Of a DNA stretch of 64,000 nt, positions 55,555 through 64,000 are shown piece after piece (within the stretch, counting starts at the first letter, position 1; every line of letters starts with the position of its first letter). Location: the NCBI GenBank assembly GCA_949296075.1, contig CASFNG010000011.1, forward strand, positions 1 to 64,000, written 5' to 3'. A program made the translations under genes and the position numbers. The notes under the pieces were generated by a model. It saw only the letters and a list, made by a program, of their open reading frames with translations. It ran no database searches and had not been told where the DNA came from. This DNA comes from an uncultured Parabacteroides sp. (GTDB lineage Bacteria > Bacteroidota > Bacteroidia > Bacteroidales > Tannerellaceae).

Positions 55555-56369
55555 CGCAACAAAGAGATTAAATCAAGAGGGGCTTTCGCCACGTCTTCCC
55601 CAAGCAAGTAGGCCTCCGCCGGAATGCCGATCGGCGACATATGACGCAAATACCCCCGCAGACGCTCCATAAGCGGCGCCCGCAAGGAGGAATCGCCCCA
55701 AAGAGACAACGTATCCGTCTCGGGATCGAGCCCTAACCGGCTCCAAAGATACAAAATATAATATAACATATCCTCTATCCGCTCCACCTGATAAGAGATT
55801 GAGCAGGCCAGTTTACCATGCCGGAAGCAGACAAGATCCAAGCGCTTACGCCACAGCATCGCATACATCCGGGAGGTTCCGGCGCCGACCTCCCTCCCCC
55901 ATCGGCTCAACAAGGGGGTCATGTAATGGGAGAAAACGGGGCGGAAAAACGAGCGTGAGCAGAACTCATAGATCTCCTCCTCCAGGCCAAAGAGCAATCG
56001 CGCGGACAGCCCGTCCAGCGTGTCGGAGAAAAGATGTGATCCGGCGGACAAGAACAAGGCATCCATCGCACGCCTGTCGGCATCCCCCGTCCCCGAATAG
56101 GAGTCCGGGACTATCGTATATCCCGGGATGACGCAGAGAATATCCATCCGCCGGAAAGGCCAGGTCAGGAAATCGTGCGTAAAGAAAAATTCCTTGAGGG
56201 ACGACAAAGCGGAGGCTGACCGGTCGAATTCAACCGACCGGTAAAAGAAACTTCCCCCAGCGGAGGGGTCGTGCCCAGAAAAAGAAAGTCCATCCGAGCA
56301 AAGCCGGATGGACACTCTATATTTCGCAGCTTGGTCTGCTGTCAACGTCTCAGGCAAATCGATAGCCAT
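55545..56369 (-). CDS. DUF3822 family protein
   Basis: This 274-residue protein of unknown function fits DUF3822, a family found in Bacteroidetes next to rsmD. The N-terminal half has RVSIRLCSDGLSFSGHD and the middle FFRPVFSHYMTPLLSRWG, with an actin/Hsp70-like (ASKHA) fold suspected for the family. There is no signal peptide or membrane helix. Coupling to rsmD suggests a link to ribosome maturation, but this is only positional. Confidence 0.8.
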   Translation of the reverse strand: MAIDLPETLTADQAAKYRVSIRLCSDGLSFSGHDPSAGGSFFYRSVEFDRSASALSSLKEFFFTHDFLTWPFRRMDILCVIPGYTIVPDSYSGTGDADRRAMDALFLSAGSHLFSDTLDGLSARLLFGLEEEIYEFCSRSFFRPVFSHYMTPLLSRWGREVGAGTSRMYAMLWRKRLDLVCFRHGKLACSISYQVERIEDMLYYILYLWSRLGLDPETDTLSLWGDSSLRAPLMERLRGYLRHMSPIGIPAEAYLLGEDVAKAPLDLISLLRCE

Positions 56370-56390
56370 AGGCTTCTTCAGGTTGCCGGA

Positions 56391-57026
56391 TTACTCCCAG
56401 TTACCCGCGTTGTTGTTGATCTCCTCCAAAGAGCCAACACGCAAACCCGGATACTTGCTCTGCTTCTCAGCCTTATCGATCAAGTTATAGGTAAGCTGCG
56501 GATCCATGTCGCGCAAGTAGTCCTTGAAAGGCACCTCGCAAGCGAATACCTTGATCTCGTAGCCCGAACCGGACTGCAAGGTAGCGGTATCCATCTTGAA
56601 CGTGATCTTCTCGCCCGGAACGCCCGGTACATAACGAAGGGAAGCTACATCATAATTCTTGCCCAGCAACGTGTCCTTGGCAAGCACCCACATCGTATCA
56701 CGTTTGATCAAGCCTTTCTTAACGGCCTCCTGCTCGGTCATACCCTTCTCCAATTGCTCGTCGGTCAGCTCACCCTCCTTGATCAGGAACGGAAGCTTGT
56801 CCGTCGTCAAGAACTTCTCCAGATCGTCGAAACTCCCGGCGTGTGTCTTGTAGACATTCTTGTACTCGATCTGAGCCTTACGGATGTCAACCAAACGTGC
56901 GATAATAGCCTTATCGCGAGCGGCTTTTTCCGCATCATACTCTCTCGGTTTCTGAATACTCCGATAACACATGTAAACAAGCAGTACGACTACCGCAGCT
57001 AATAATACTTTCAATGTAACTTTCAT
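56391..57026 (-). CDS. Conserved protein of unknown function with N-terminal membrane anchor
   Basis: This 211-residue protein has one N-terminal membrane helix (about 4-22, TLKVLLAAVVVLLVYMCY), followed by a charged helix with an AARDKAIIARLVDIRKAQIEYKN stretch. That start recalls pseudopilin-like helices, and the following YKTHAGSFDDLEKFL fits the same pattern seen in Bacteroidales proteins. The rest (about 60-211) shows no enzyme motif. It is 21 bp before the DUF3822 gene in the same direction, so it probably heads the DUF3822-rsmD operon. The function is not recognised. Confidence 0.75.
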   Translation of the reverse strand: MKVTLKVLLAAVVVLLVYMCYRSIQKPREYDAEKAARDKAIIARLVDIRKAQIEYKNVYKTHAGSFDDLEKFLTTDKLPFLIKEGELTDEQLEKGMTEQEAVKKGLIKRDTMWVLAKDTLLGKNYDVASLRYVPGVPGEKITFKMDTATLQSGSGYEIKVFACEVPFKDYLRDMDPQLTYNLIDKAEKQSKYPGLRVGSLEEINNNAGNWE

Positions 57027-57059
57027 GGTTTATATGTTTTTTGAATTTATTTCGTTCGG

Positions 57060-57067
57060 CAAATTTA
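57060..57067 (-). promoter_or_regulatory. Possible -7 element for gene starting at 57026
   Basis: TAAATTTG on the minus strand fits TAnnTTTG, about 33 nt upstream of the start codon. No clear TTG lies 19-21 nt further upstream, so the call is weak. Confidence 0.4.
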
Positions 57068-57118
57068 AAAAAGAATCTTTAATACACTACCTTTATCTCA
57101 AAATTTATTGCGAACAAA

Positions 57119-58537
57119 ATGATAAATAGTTACATAAACCAACAAATCGAACGGAATTTCCCTTACAAACCTACAGACGACCAAGTTTCGGCGCTCCAAG
57201 CATTGACCGGTTTTCTCCTTTCCGAGGATCCGGACGGCCTGCTTCTCATGAAGGGGTACGCGGGGACAGGCAAGACCTCGCTGGTAGGCGCCTTGGTGAA
57301 GACGCTCGCCGAGTGGAAGCAAAAGGCGGTGTTGCTCGCGCCGACCGGCAGGGCCGCCAAGGTATTCTCCGGCTACGCAGGGCAGAAGGCTTATACCATC
57401 CATAAGAAGATCTACCGCCAACGGGCCTTCTCCAACGAGCCGGTCGGTTTCGTGCCCGCGGACAACTTGCATAAAGATACGCTCTTTATCGTCGACGAGG
57501 CCTCCATGATCTCCAATGATGGGCTGGACTCTTTCTCGTTCGGCTCGGGGCGCCTGCTCGACGACCTGATCCAGTACGTGTACTCGGGCGATAATTGCCG
57601 CCTGATCCTGATGGGCGACGTGGCGCAGCTTCCCCCGGTCTCCCAACCGGACAGCCCCGCCCTGAACCCGGAGACCTTACGGGGATACAACCTGCGAGTG
57701 ACGGAGATCTCCCTGACGCAGGTGGTGCGACAGGGGGAGAGCTCGGGGATCCTGTACAACGCGACACGCCTCCGCGACGCCTTGCGCCACCAGACGGTGG
57801 AGGTGTTCCCCAAGCTAAGGCTCAAGGGCTTCGCCGATTTCACGAAGGTAAGCGGCGATGAGCTGATCGAGGAGATCTCGTCCGCCTACTCGCGCGACGG
57901 GATCGAGGAGACGATGATTATCTCCCGCTCCAACAAGCGGGCGACGATCTATAATAATGGCGTACGCAACCGGATCTTGTACCGGGAGGAGGAGCTATCG
58001 GCGGGCGACCGGCTGATGGTGGCCAAGAACAATTATTATTGGACCGCCGGGATGAAGGAGATGGATTTCATCGCGAATGGCGAGATCATCGAGGTCGCGC
58101 GGGTGCGCCGCGTGACAGAATTATATGGTTTCCGCTTCGCCGACATCACCGCCCGCTTCCAGGATCACGACTTGGAGATCGACCTGAAGATCCTGCTCGA
58201 CACGCTCCAGACCGACACGCCCGCGCTTCCCCGGGAGATGAACGACAGGCTGTTCTACACCGTCCTCGAAGATTACGCCGACGTGCCGACCAAGGCCGGC
58301 AAGATCAAGAAGATGAAGGAGGATCCCCACTACAACGTCGTGCAGGTGAAGTACGCCTATGCCGTCACCTGCCACAAGGCGCAGGGCGGGCAATGGATGA
58401 ACGTTTTCCTCGACATCGGCTACATCACCGAGGAGATGCTGGGCGAAGATTTCTACCGATGGCTCTATACCGCCTTCACCCGGGCGACCCATCATCTGTA
58501 CTTGGTGAACCTCCCGGAAGAGTTCGAGGAGAAATAG
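57119..58537 (+). CDS. RecD-like superfamily 1 DNA helicase
   Basis: This 472-residue ATP-dependent helicase has Walker A GYAGTGKTS (46-54), Walker B IVDEASMIS, motif III LILMGDVAQLPPV and a UvrD-like C-terminal domain (AVTCHKAQGGQW and YTAFTRATHHLY). It belongs to the RecD/TraA branch, shorter than RecD2 (about 700-800) because it lacks the long N-terminal extension. It likely acts in DNA repair or recombination as a 5'-3' helicase. It is a single gene transcribed away from the gene at 56391; a weak hairpin without T tail follows its stop. Confidence 0.88.
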   Translation: MINSYINQQIERNFPYKPTDDQVSALQALTGFLLSEDPDGLLLMKGYAGTGKTSLVGALVKTLAEWKQKAVLLAPTGRAAKVFSGYAGQKAYTIHKKIYRQRAFSNEPVGFVPADNLHKDTLFIVDEASMISNDGLDSFSFGSGRLLDDLIQYVYSGDNCRLILMGDVAQLPPVSQPDSPALNPETLRGYNLRVTEISLTQVVRQGESSGILYNATRLRDALRHQTVEVFPKLRLKGFADFTKVSGDELIEEISSAYSRDGIEETMIISRSNKRATIYNNGVRNRILYREEELSAGDRLMVAKNNYYWTAGMKEMDFIANGEIIEVARVRRVTELYGFRFADITARFQDHDLEIDLKILLDTLQTDTPALPREMNDRLFYTVLEDYADVPTKAGKIKKMKEDPHYNVVQVKYAYAVTCHKAQGGQWMNVFLDIGYITEEMLGEDFYRWLYTAFTRATHHLYLVNLPEEFEEK

Positions 58538-58571
58538 GGAAAGCCACGGCATCCTTTCCCCGAAACCTCCC

Positions 58572-60122
58572 CTACTTTTTCAAGGGATCTGCCCCGGTAT
58601 AAATCAGTAATTCGCTCATGTGGATCGTGGCTTTTCCATCCGGGTTGAGCCATTTGAAGGAGAGCGTGTGTTTCCCCTCGGGCAACTGGTATTTCCAGAA
58701 CAATTCGTGGCGACGCTCGGCGAACGAGGCGGGAAGATTGGCGGTCTCCGCCAGTTGGCCGTCCACGTAGAGCTCAACACGAGCCACATAATTCTCGTCC
58801 GCGGACTCCACCGCACCCTTACAGACGAAACCATTCCCCTCGAACGACAACTCGCCCACCTTGTCCAACGGCTTGTCCACGGCGATCTTCTCTTTCGGGT
58901 ACATCCCCTCGAAAGCCTTCTCGTAACGAACCGCCACCGGCCGCTGGCAAAGGATCTCGATCCGGTCGTCCGCCACCGTACCCCCATTGCGCCGGATCAT
59001 CTGGAGCGCCTGGTCATAGCTCATCCAATAGGCCGATTCCAGGGAGATGTTGGTAAACGCCAATTTCAGCGGCTCCACCTCCCGCAGGCTCCTCATCCAT
59101 TTCTCCGGGATACGCTTATAGCCCAATATCGTACCTAAGATGCCTCCCGCCGAAGCCGGGTTGCAATCCGAATCCTGTCCGCAGCGGGTGGCGATGTCGA
59201 TGGTCTTCTCAAAATCTCCCTTCCCATAAAGCAACCCGATCAAGATATACGCGCTGTTGATGGTCGCGTCGATATTGAAAGGCACGAACACCCCGTCCGG
59301 GCAACCGATGTCCGAGCTCCATTTCCGCTCGCACTCGAACCACGTACGTTTCCAATCGTCCGGATAGGCCTTGTGCCAGGCGATCACGTCGTTCATGCAG
59401 CGGTAATAGTCGCTCTCCTCCGGGATCGTCTTCAACGCCTCGGTCACGATAAACTCAATATCATCGGAGACAAACGCCAGCGCGTACATCGCGCCTACAT
59501 AGACACCGCCATACCAACCATCGCCATAGGTCATGATATGCCCGATCTTGTCCGAGACCTCGGAGGCGGCGTTGGGCATACCGGGCGACATCAGGCCGGC
59601 GTAATCAGCCTCGATCTGGTAATCCAGGTCGTTGGCGTGGGGGTTATTCAACCAATGTCCCGACTCCGGGGGACGAATCCCTTGCAGGATATTATAACGG
59701 GCCGCCTGGTTCGCGTGCCATAAGGAATATTTCGCCCGGGCGAAGGCCATCGCGAAGGAATCCACCGGAGCGTCGAGCCCCAAACGGTCGAACACATCCA
59801 CGAAAGTCAGATCCATATAGACGTCATCGTAGAGGCCGGGCACATAATCGTACCACCACTTGATGTAGCCATCGAACCACTCGATCGGCACATAGTCCTG
59901 TATCATCGTCCCGTTGTACTTGAATTCCGTCGGGCCACCATACGTGCAACCGATGGTCTGTCCGGCCCATCCTCCCTTGACCTTATCCATCAACTCCTCG
60001 GGAGTAAAGGTGATTTTCTCAGGTAATCCCGTCTGTTGGCCGGTAGTGGGCCGATGGGAACAAGAAGCGCTTAACACGAGCGTGAGCAGCAGAAGCGACA
60101 CATTGCGAACCGAAATCTCCAT
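58572..60122 (-). CDS. ADP-ribosylglycohydrolase-family lipoprotein
   Basis: This 516-residue protein is exported as a lipoprotein (lipobox in LVLSASCSH). The ADP-ribosylglycohydrolase fold (about 35-380) is shown by GGWAGQTIGCTYGG, the metal-ligand pair DDVYMD and the C-terminal metal block GQDSDCNPASAGG. A C-terminal beta-rich region (about 400-516) looks like a carbohydrate-binding or sandwich domain. Cytoplasmic relatives remove ADP-ribose from arginine or ribose; the exported form may act on another sugar-linked substrate. Upstream ATGs in frame (60134 and 60170) are possible, but the promoter at 60141-60170 excludes the longest. Confidence 0.85.
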   Translation of the reverse strand: MEISVRNVSLLLLTLVLSASCSHRPTTGQQTGLPEKITFTPEELMDKVKGGWAGQTIGCTYGGPTEFKYNGTMIQDYVPIEWFDGYIKWWYDYVPGLYDDVYMDLTFVDVFDRLGLDAPVDSFAMAFARAKYSLWHANQAARYNILQGIRPPESGHWLNNPHANDLDYQIEADYAGLMSPGMPNAASEVSDKIGHIMTYGDGWYGGVYVGAMYALAFVSDDIEFIVTEALKTIPEESDYYRCMNDVIAWHKAYPDDWKRTWFECERKWSSDIGCPDGVFVPFNIDATINSAYILIGLLYGKGDFEKTIDIATRCGQDSDCNPASAGGILGTILGYKRIPEKWMRSLREVEPLKLAFTNISLESAYWMSYDQALQMIRRNGGTVADDRIEILCQRPVAVRYEKAFEGMYPKEKIAVDKPLDKVGELSFEGNGFVCKGAVESADENYVARVELYVDGQLAETANLPASFAERRHELFWKYQLPEGKHTLSFKWLNPDGKATIHMSELLIYTGADPLKK

Positions 60123-60140
60123 AACTGAATACATTTTCGG

Positions 60141-60170
60141 CAAAGATAACGTCCTCTCCGCGCATTCCAA
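60141..60170 (-). promoter_or_regulatory. Promoter of the ADP-ribosylglycohydrolase gene
   Basis: TTG (60168-60170), 19 nt and TATCTTTG (60141-60148) on the minus strand match the Bacteroidetes consensus perfectly. Transcription would start around 60135, which supports the start codon at 60122. Confidence 0.75.
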
Positions 60171-60231
60171 CCTAAAAGCCTTGAATTTCTTGGCTCACAA
60201 TGATTATTTAACACAAAAAGGCAGACGGCGC

Positions 60232-61731
60232 TCACTTGAACCGCACCTGCTCCGCCTGATCCTTACGGGCAGCCTCCTGGATAGCGTACGGACTGACCTC
60301 CACCTCTCCCTTCACCAACTCCGGGATATTATAGGAATACAGCAGGTAATCATACGCGTCCGGGTCTTCCTGCGGCAAGAGAAACGGCTTGGCCGGACGG
60401 CCATTCTCGTCGATCGCGCATATATAAGGCAAGGTATATAAGCCATTGTCCCTGCGGGTGCTGAACACGACCCAGTCACTTCCGCTGCTCCAGGAATGAT
60501 AGCTTTCCGTATCCGGGCTATTCAACGCGGACATGTCCACCCATTCGCGTGTGCGCAAATCCAGCATCCGGATCTCCGCGTCGGTATGCCAGATCGGGAA
60601 CTGCCCATACGCCGTCTCCGTAAACATCAGGAAACGGCCGTCAGGCGAGATGCGGGGGAAGGTGAAGCTCAAGCTGTCCGCCCGTACCAAGGTATCAGCG
60701 GGAAGGCGGATCTCACCCCGTTCGGCGTCGAACGGGACCCGGCAAATACTATACCGTACCCGAGCATAGTTATCAGGCATTTTACGGGCGGGCGCCACGC
60801 AATAATAAAGCCACTCACCGTCCGGGGAGAAGGCAGGGAAGGTCTCGAAATCCTCCTTCGAGATCAGCGAGGCTTTCGACAGGATCTCCTTTCTCTCCAC
60901 GTCATATACCACCACGTCCGACTCCAAGTCGAACACCTCCATCTTCCGCTCTTTGACGGAATGGAAGAACTGTCGGATCTCGTTCACCGAGGTAGTGATA
61001 TAACGCCCCGAGGGATGCCAATAAGGGTACGTCAGGTTACTGATCGTACCTTCGGTCTTCGTGTTCAGTTTCTGGATACGCTTATCCTTTATCACATAGG
61101 TAGCTCCATACGTAGCCCGCATATGAAACATCATCCGATCCGGATCGCCCATGCAAAACGAGTGGCAGTTGACGCAATTATAGCCCGTCATGTCGTTACG
61201 GATGATCGGCTTCTCCTCGAACGACTCCAGATCCCGCTGGTAAATCCCCACGATATGCCATTTCTCATAGCCAGGCTCGATCAGGCGATACACCAAGCGC
61301 GAGTCGATCGGCCGCTCGCTTACATAGATCGGGAACGAGCTCCAACGCGTCCAGCCGTCAGCGTCCCGGGTCAGGATCTCCACCGAAATGGAATTCCCTC
61401 GATGCGTCCGGGCCAATCGGGTCCAATCATCCGGATCGATTCTCACCGTCGCTTTCCCGGTATACACCCGGTCGCCGACCTTCACATAATAATCTTCCGC
61501 GGGAATGTCGATCCGGAAATTCAAGGGAGCGATATTCATCGGGACAGTCACGCCCGTATAATCCGGGAAGATAGCGGGCCGCTCCGCACGCTCATGCGCC
61601 ACCTCCGGCATTCGGGGATCCGAGCAACCCGCCAAAAGAGTTACTGCCAAGGAGATTCCCCACAGGTTCCGGCTACCGGCCGCGGCACATCGCCGGACCA
61701 TCTCCCGTATCCACTTATTCATCCACTTCAT
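60232..61731 (-). CDS. TolB/PD40-type propeller lipoprotein with a CxxCH heme-binding motif
   Basis: This 499-residue lipoprotein has a long basic N-region, then TLLAGC with lipid-modified Cys36. A beta-sandwich part (about 60-160) follows, then CVNCH (Cys186, Cys189, His190), the c-type heme attachment pattern. WD40-like PD40 repeats come after it (FPAFSPDGEWLYY and FPRISPDGRFLMF), as in TolB. The heme site would sit at the head of the propeller. Cytochrome c maturation genes are not in the window, so heme loading is not proven. The start at 61731 lies 4 bp after the stop of the upstream membrane protein gene, forming a two-gene operon. The function is unknown. Confidence 0.75.
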   Translation of the reverse strand: MKWMNKWIREMVRRCAAAGSRNLWGISLAVTLLAGCSDPRMPEVAHERAERPAIFPDYTGVTVPMNIAPLNFRIDIPAEDYYVKVGDRVYTGKATVRIDPDDWTRLARTHRGNSISVEILTRDADGWTRWSSFPIYVSERPIDSRLVYRLIEPGYEKWHIVGIYQRDLESFEEKPIIRNDMTGYNCVNCHSFCMGDPDRMMFHMRATYGATYVIKDKRIQKLNTKTEGTISNLTYPYWHPSGRYITTSVNEIRQFFHSVKERKMEVFDLESDVVVYDVERKEILSKASLISKEDFETFPAFSPDGEWLYYCVAPARKMPDNYARVRYSICRVPFDAERGEIRLPADTLVRADSLSFTFPRISPDGRFLMFTETAYGQFPIWHTDAEIRMLDLRTREWVDMSALNSPDTESYHSWSSGSDWVVFSTRRDNGLYTLPYICAIDENGRPAKPFLLPQEDPDAYDYLLYSYNIPELVKGEVEVSPYAIQEAARKDQAEQVRFK

Positions 61732-61735
61732 ATCT

Positions 61736-63493
61736 TTATCGTTTAGTCCCTTGCATAAATTGGGCATAATAGTAATAGGTATCCCCGTATTGCTCTTTCA
61801 AGATCGCCTGAGGCATCGAGCCGGCAGCCTTCAGGAAACGCAGGAACCGCTCATGTACGGCCGGATCGATCCCATACGTACGGTACTCCTCCGGGTCGGG
61901 ACGCACCGCCGAGAAGAAAAGGCAGATCGCCTCCTGATACAGTTTAGGGAACGTCCCTCCCCGATCCCGAGTCAATTCCATATAATGCATGAAGGTCATC
62001 AAGTCTTTCTGAAGCAACAGATAACCCATCGCATAATCAAATGCCGCCCGATTATCGGGGTGGTCGTCGATCAGGTAGGCCAGCGCGTTCGGGAAAGTCA
62101 GCGTCAGGTCGAACGGATTGTCCGTCAGCGGAAGCGTCGCCCGCTTCGCCTTTACCCAATCCGTCGCGGCGCACGTCGCGGAATCCAGCAAGGGACGCTG
62201 GGCAGAAGCCCACTCCCGATAGCGGGGGTTAGCCTCCAATATCTTGATGTACTTCTCCGCCGCACGATACTCTCCCGTCACCAAATAGGTCTCCACCAGC
62301 CGTTTCATCAGCCGGGGCTGCACACAGCGCTGCGAGCTCAGCACCCCGACGAAGGCAAAGCGCTGCACGGCGTTCACCTGCCCGACCTGCCATGCCATCT
62401 CGCTCGCCTCGATCAACCCTAAACGGCTCCGGGGATCATGCGGGACAAAGCCCTCTTCACCGATCTGCTGGAACCGCAACAAATCCGAGGTGAACCGATC
62501 CGTGTGCGACAGCGCCAAGTTCAAATAGATCAACGCATCCTTATCACGCACCTGATGCTCCCGGGCGTGCTCCACGATCGCCTCCCATTTACCGTCGCGA
62601 GCATAGAAATCGTACCGATAGGCCTGTTCCATCGGATCCTTACGGTAAAGGAACGCATAACCCATAGCGACCAGCAGAAGCGCGTAAGAGCAGGCTGTCC
62701 GTAGCCACTCCTTCCGGAATACTCGCCGCTCGCCCATATAAAGGGAAATGAGCGCGACCATCACGAACAAGCCTCCCCACCATCCAAAGAAAGAAGGGAC
62801 CGGATACTCCGGATGGCACATGTATTTACTAAGGTACGCCTCTCGCATCGGCAGGACATAGAGGGTGCGCATCGCGATCAAGGGCAGCAGAAGTGCCCAT
62901 GCCACCGAGAGAGCCGCCACGATCCAGCGGGCATTTCCCTTCCCGAGCCGGAGCTCATACGAAGCGATAGCCAACGCGAGTGGCAGATTCGCCGGGGCAA
63001 ACAGGAAATAGCTCAACGAGAGGAGCACGATTCCCACTCCATACCGCGGCCATGCCTGACGGATCCGGGTATAGAGCCAAGCGAACGAAAACGCGAGGCA
63101 CATCATCGTGAGTGGAGCGATAGATTCTTGCGGAGAGAGCCAGAACAGATAGACGGGAATAAGCGCAAGCACCATCGGGACCCGAAGCCGACACGCCTTC
63201 AAGAAGGCATAAAAGCCCGCAGAGACACCACCCAACAAGAGGGCGACCACAGAGGCGGCACCATACGGGTTCCCCATATAAAGCGTAAGGAACTCGGCCA
63301 CGTACTCATTCATCCCGCCCGGTTCCGTCAAGCGGGCGTGCAGGTAGCCGGAAGTGGTCTGGAACATCATATACTGCTCCAAGAAGCAATAATAATAGCG
63401 ATAATTCAGGGCGATGAACAAAAAGCTCCCCATCACGAACAGGAACCAGATGCCGATCGTGTGATTCAGGACAAAGCCGTTGTTTTTTCTCAT
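61736..63493 (-). CDS. Large polytopic membrane protein, DUF6057-like
   Basis: This 585-residue protein has about ten hydrophobic segments in its N-terminal two thirds (about 10-300), with PYGAASVVALLLGGVSAGFYAFL and LALALIASYEL-like stretches. A soluble, helical, TPR-like C-terminal part follows (about 320-585), with YLVTGEYRAAEKYIKILEA. The architecture fits the Bacteroidales family DUF6057. No catalytic motif was recognised. It is coupled to the CxxCH propeller lipoprotein, so both probably work in one envelope process. A GTG six codons upstream (63511) could also serve as start. Confidence 0.75.
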   Translation of the reverse strand: MRKNNGFVLNHTIGIWFLFVMGSFLFIALNYRYYYCFLEQYMMFQTTSGYLHARLTEPGGMNEYVAEFLTLYMGNPYGAASVVALLLGGVSAGFYAFLKACRLRVPMVLALIPVYLFWLSPQESIAPLTMMCLAFSFAWLYTRIRQAWPRYGVGIVLLSLSYFLFAPANLPLALAIASYELRLGKGNARWIVAALSVAWALLLPLIAMRTLYVLPMREAYLSKYMCHPEYPVPSFFGWWGGLFVMVALISLYMGERRVFRKEWLRTACSYALLLVAMGYAFLYRKDPMEQAYRYDFYARDGKWEAIVEHAREHQVRDKDALIYLNLALSHTDRFTSDLLRFQQIGEEGFVPHDPRSRLGLIEASEMAWQVGQVNAVQRFAFVGVLSSQRCVQPRLMKRLVETYLVTGEYRAAEKYIKILEANPRYREWASAQRPLLDSATCAATDWVKAKRATLPLTDNPFDLTLTFPNALAYLIDDHPDNRAAFDYAMGYLLLQKDLMTFMHYMELTRDRGGTFPKLYQEAICLFFSAVRPDPEEYRTYGIDPAVHERFLRFLKAAGSMPQAILKEQYGDTYYYYAQFMQGTKR

Positions 63494-63637
63494 GTGCGCA
63501 CGTTTTTTCACATCGGTCTATAAAACTCGCGCAATTTATAAAAGAAACCGCCTATATGCAAGGGATCCTCCCCCAAAGGCGAAAAGGCAAGACAAAGAGG
63601 AGGTTTAATCAGCGGTTCTCCAGCAGGTAGGAAACTA

Positions 63638-63946
63638 TCAATGGATCTCCGCCATTAATGTATCAGGATCGCGCCGACAATCCCATACAGCATGAACTAC
63701 AATATCATCCCGTTCTACAGTATAGACCAATTTATAATGCTTACCCGCAAGCAAAGACCGGAATTGGCCCGGATGGCGTATCAAGGATCTTTCAAGTGCT
63801 CCTATTCCCGGGAAATTCAGCAGCACTTCCGCTTCATCAATTAAGGAATTGTACAGCCTAATAGAATATGGTTCATTCCGGGATGCCCAGAACTGATAAA
63901 TAAGTTCTAAATCCTCCCGGGCCTCTTTTGTCCATACTATCCGCAT
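63638..63946 (-). CDS. ParE/RelE-family toxin
   Basis: This 102-residue protein shows the ParE/RelE fold pattern: an N-terminal WTKEAREDLELIYQFWA helix, central GIGALERSL and C-terminal HYKLVYTVERDDIVVHAVWDCRRDP strands. ParE toxins poison DNA gyrase and RelE toxins cleave mRNA; which one applies cannot be told from sequence. Its start codon lies inside the end of the upstream antitoxin gene (10-bp overlap), which couples their translation. No partner lies downstream. Confidence 0.87.
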   Translation of the reverse strand: MRIVWTKEAREDLELIYQFWASRNEPYSIRLYNSLIDEAEVLLNFPGIGALERSLIRHPGQFRSLLAGKHYKLVYTVERDDIVVHAVWDCRRDPDTLMAEIH

Positions 63947-64000
63947 AAAGGATGTATTTTCCGGAGTTCGTCACTCGTATAACAATCACCTTTGTGATAA
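63937..64000 (-). CDS. Antitoxin of the ParE/RelE module, C-terminal end only
   Basis: The last 20 codons of an open frame run in from the right edge and read YHKGDCYTSDELRKIHPLCG before TAG. It overlaps the toxin start by 10 bp, as in many toxin-antitoxin operons. The DNA-binding part of the protein is outside the window, so its family is not known. Confidence 0.65.
   Translation of the reverse strand, partial: YHKGDCYTSDELRKIHPLCG

Noticed and set aside
58537-58560. Hairpin after the RecD-like gene
   Set aside because: GGGAAAG/CTTTCCC forms only a 7-bp stem and has no T run, so it was not listed as a terminator.

Overview
The window looks like a chromosomal segment of a gut Bacteroidales bacterium, most likely Parabacteroides or a close relative. 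The reasons are the 16S 5' end at the left edge, SusC/SusD pairs, promoters of the Bacteroidetes type (TTTG, about 19-21 nt, TAnnTTTG), an RprX/RprY-type two-component pair, a glycine-lipid acyltransferase pair, and a division/murein cluster whose MurE has the meso-diaminopimelate motif DNPR. Species cannot be fixed from the sequence alone. No phage, insertion sequence, CRISPR array or tRNA was seen.

Layout. (1) 1-302: 5' end of a 16S rRNA gene leaving the window leftward, with leader and promoter. (2) 610-2657: a secreted GH97 glycosidase with its own terminator. (3) 2753-17912: a ten-gene, one-direction sialoglycan operon. It holds a GntR/FadR-type regulator with a perfect palindrome over its promoter, a mutarotase-Na+ symporter fusion, a sialic acid lyase, SusC, SusD, a second aldolase-family protein, a sialidase, an alpha/beta esterase, a serine-type sulfatase and a lipoprotein sialidase, closed by a strong terminator. 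(4) 17928-28711: a small periplasmic coiled-coil protein and a GH172 enzyme, then an AT-rich SusC/SusD/GH78-like module driven by an ECF sigma factor and FecR-type anti-sigma factor, all on the minus strand. (5) 28962-34292: an outer-membrane beta-barrel protein, then rprX-rprY. (6) 34398-35843: CstA-type peptide/pyruvate transporter. (7) 35884-51477: the dcw cluster on the minus strand, rsmH-ftsL-ftsI-murE-mraY-murD-ftsW-murG-murC-ftsQ-ftsA-ftsZ followed by yqeY and a terminator; mraZ is missing from its usual first place. (8) 51624-55025: glsA-glsB and cardiolipin synthase, all membrane-lipid genes. (9) 54997-58537: rsmD, a DUF3822 protein, a conserved unknown and a RecD-like helicase. (10) 58572-63493: a secreted ADP-ribosylglycohydrolase-family lipoprotein, a beta-propeller lipoprotein with one CxxCH motif, and a large membrane protein. 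(11) 63638-64000: a ParE/RelE-type toxin and the end of its antitoxin.

How the parts work together. In the sialoglycan operon, sialidases release sialic acid, the esterase and sulfatase probably remove decorations, SusC/SusD carries the product over the outer membrane, the periplasmic mutarotase converts the released anomer and hands it to the fused symporter, and the lyase splits it to ManNAc and pyruvate. The later ManNAc steps are not encoded here. The second system (sigma, FecR, SusC with an STN signalling domain) is a transenvelope relay that senses its own substrate; its AT-rich part starts inside susC, which suggests that the uptake/enzyme cargo was exchanged while the signalling head stayed.
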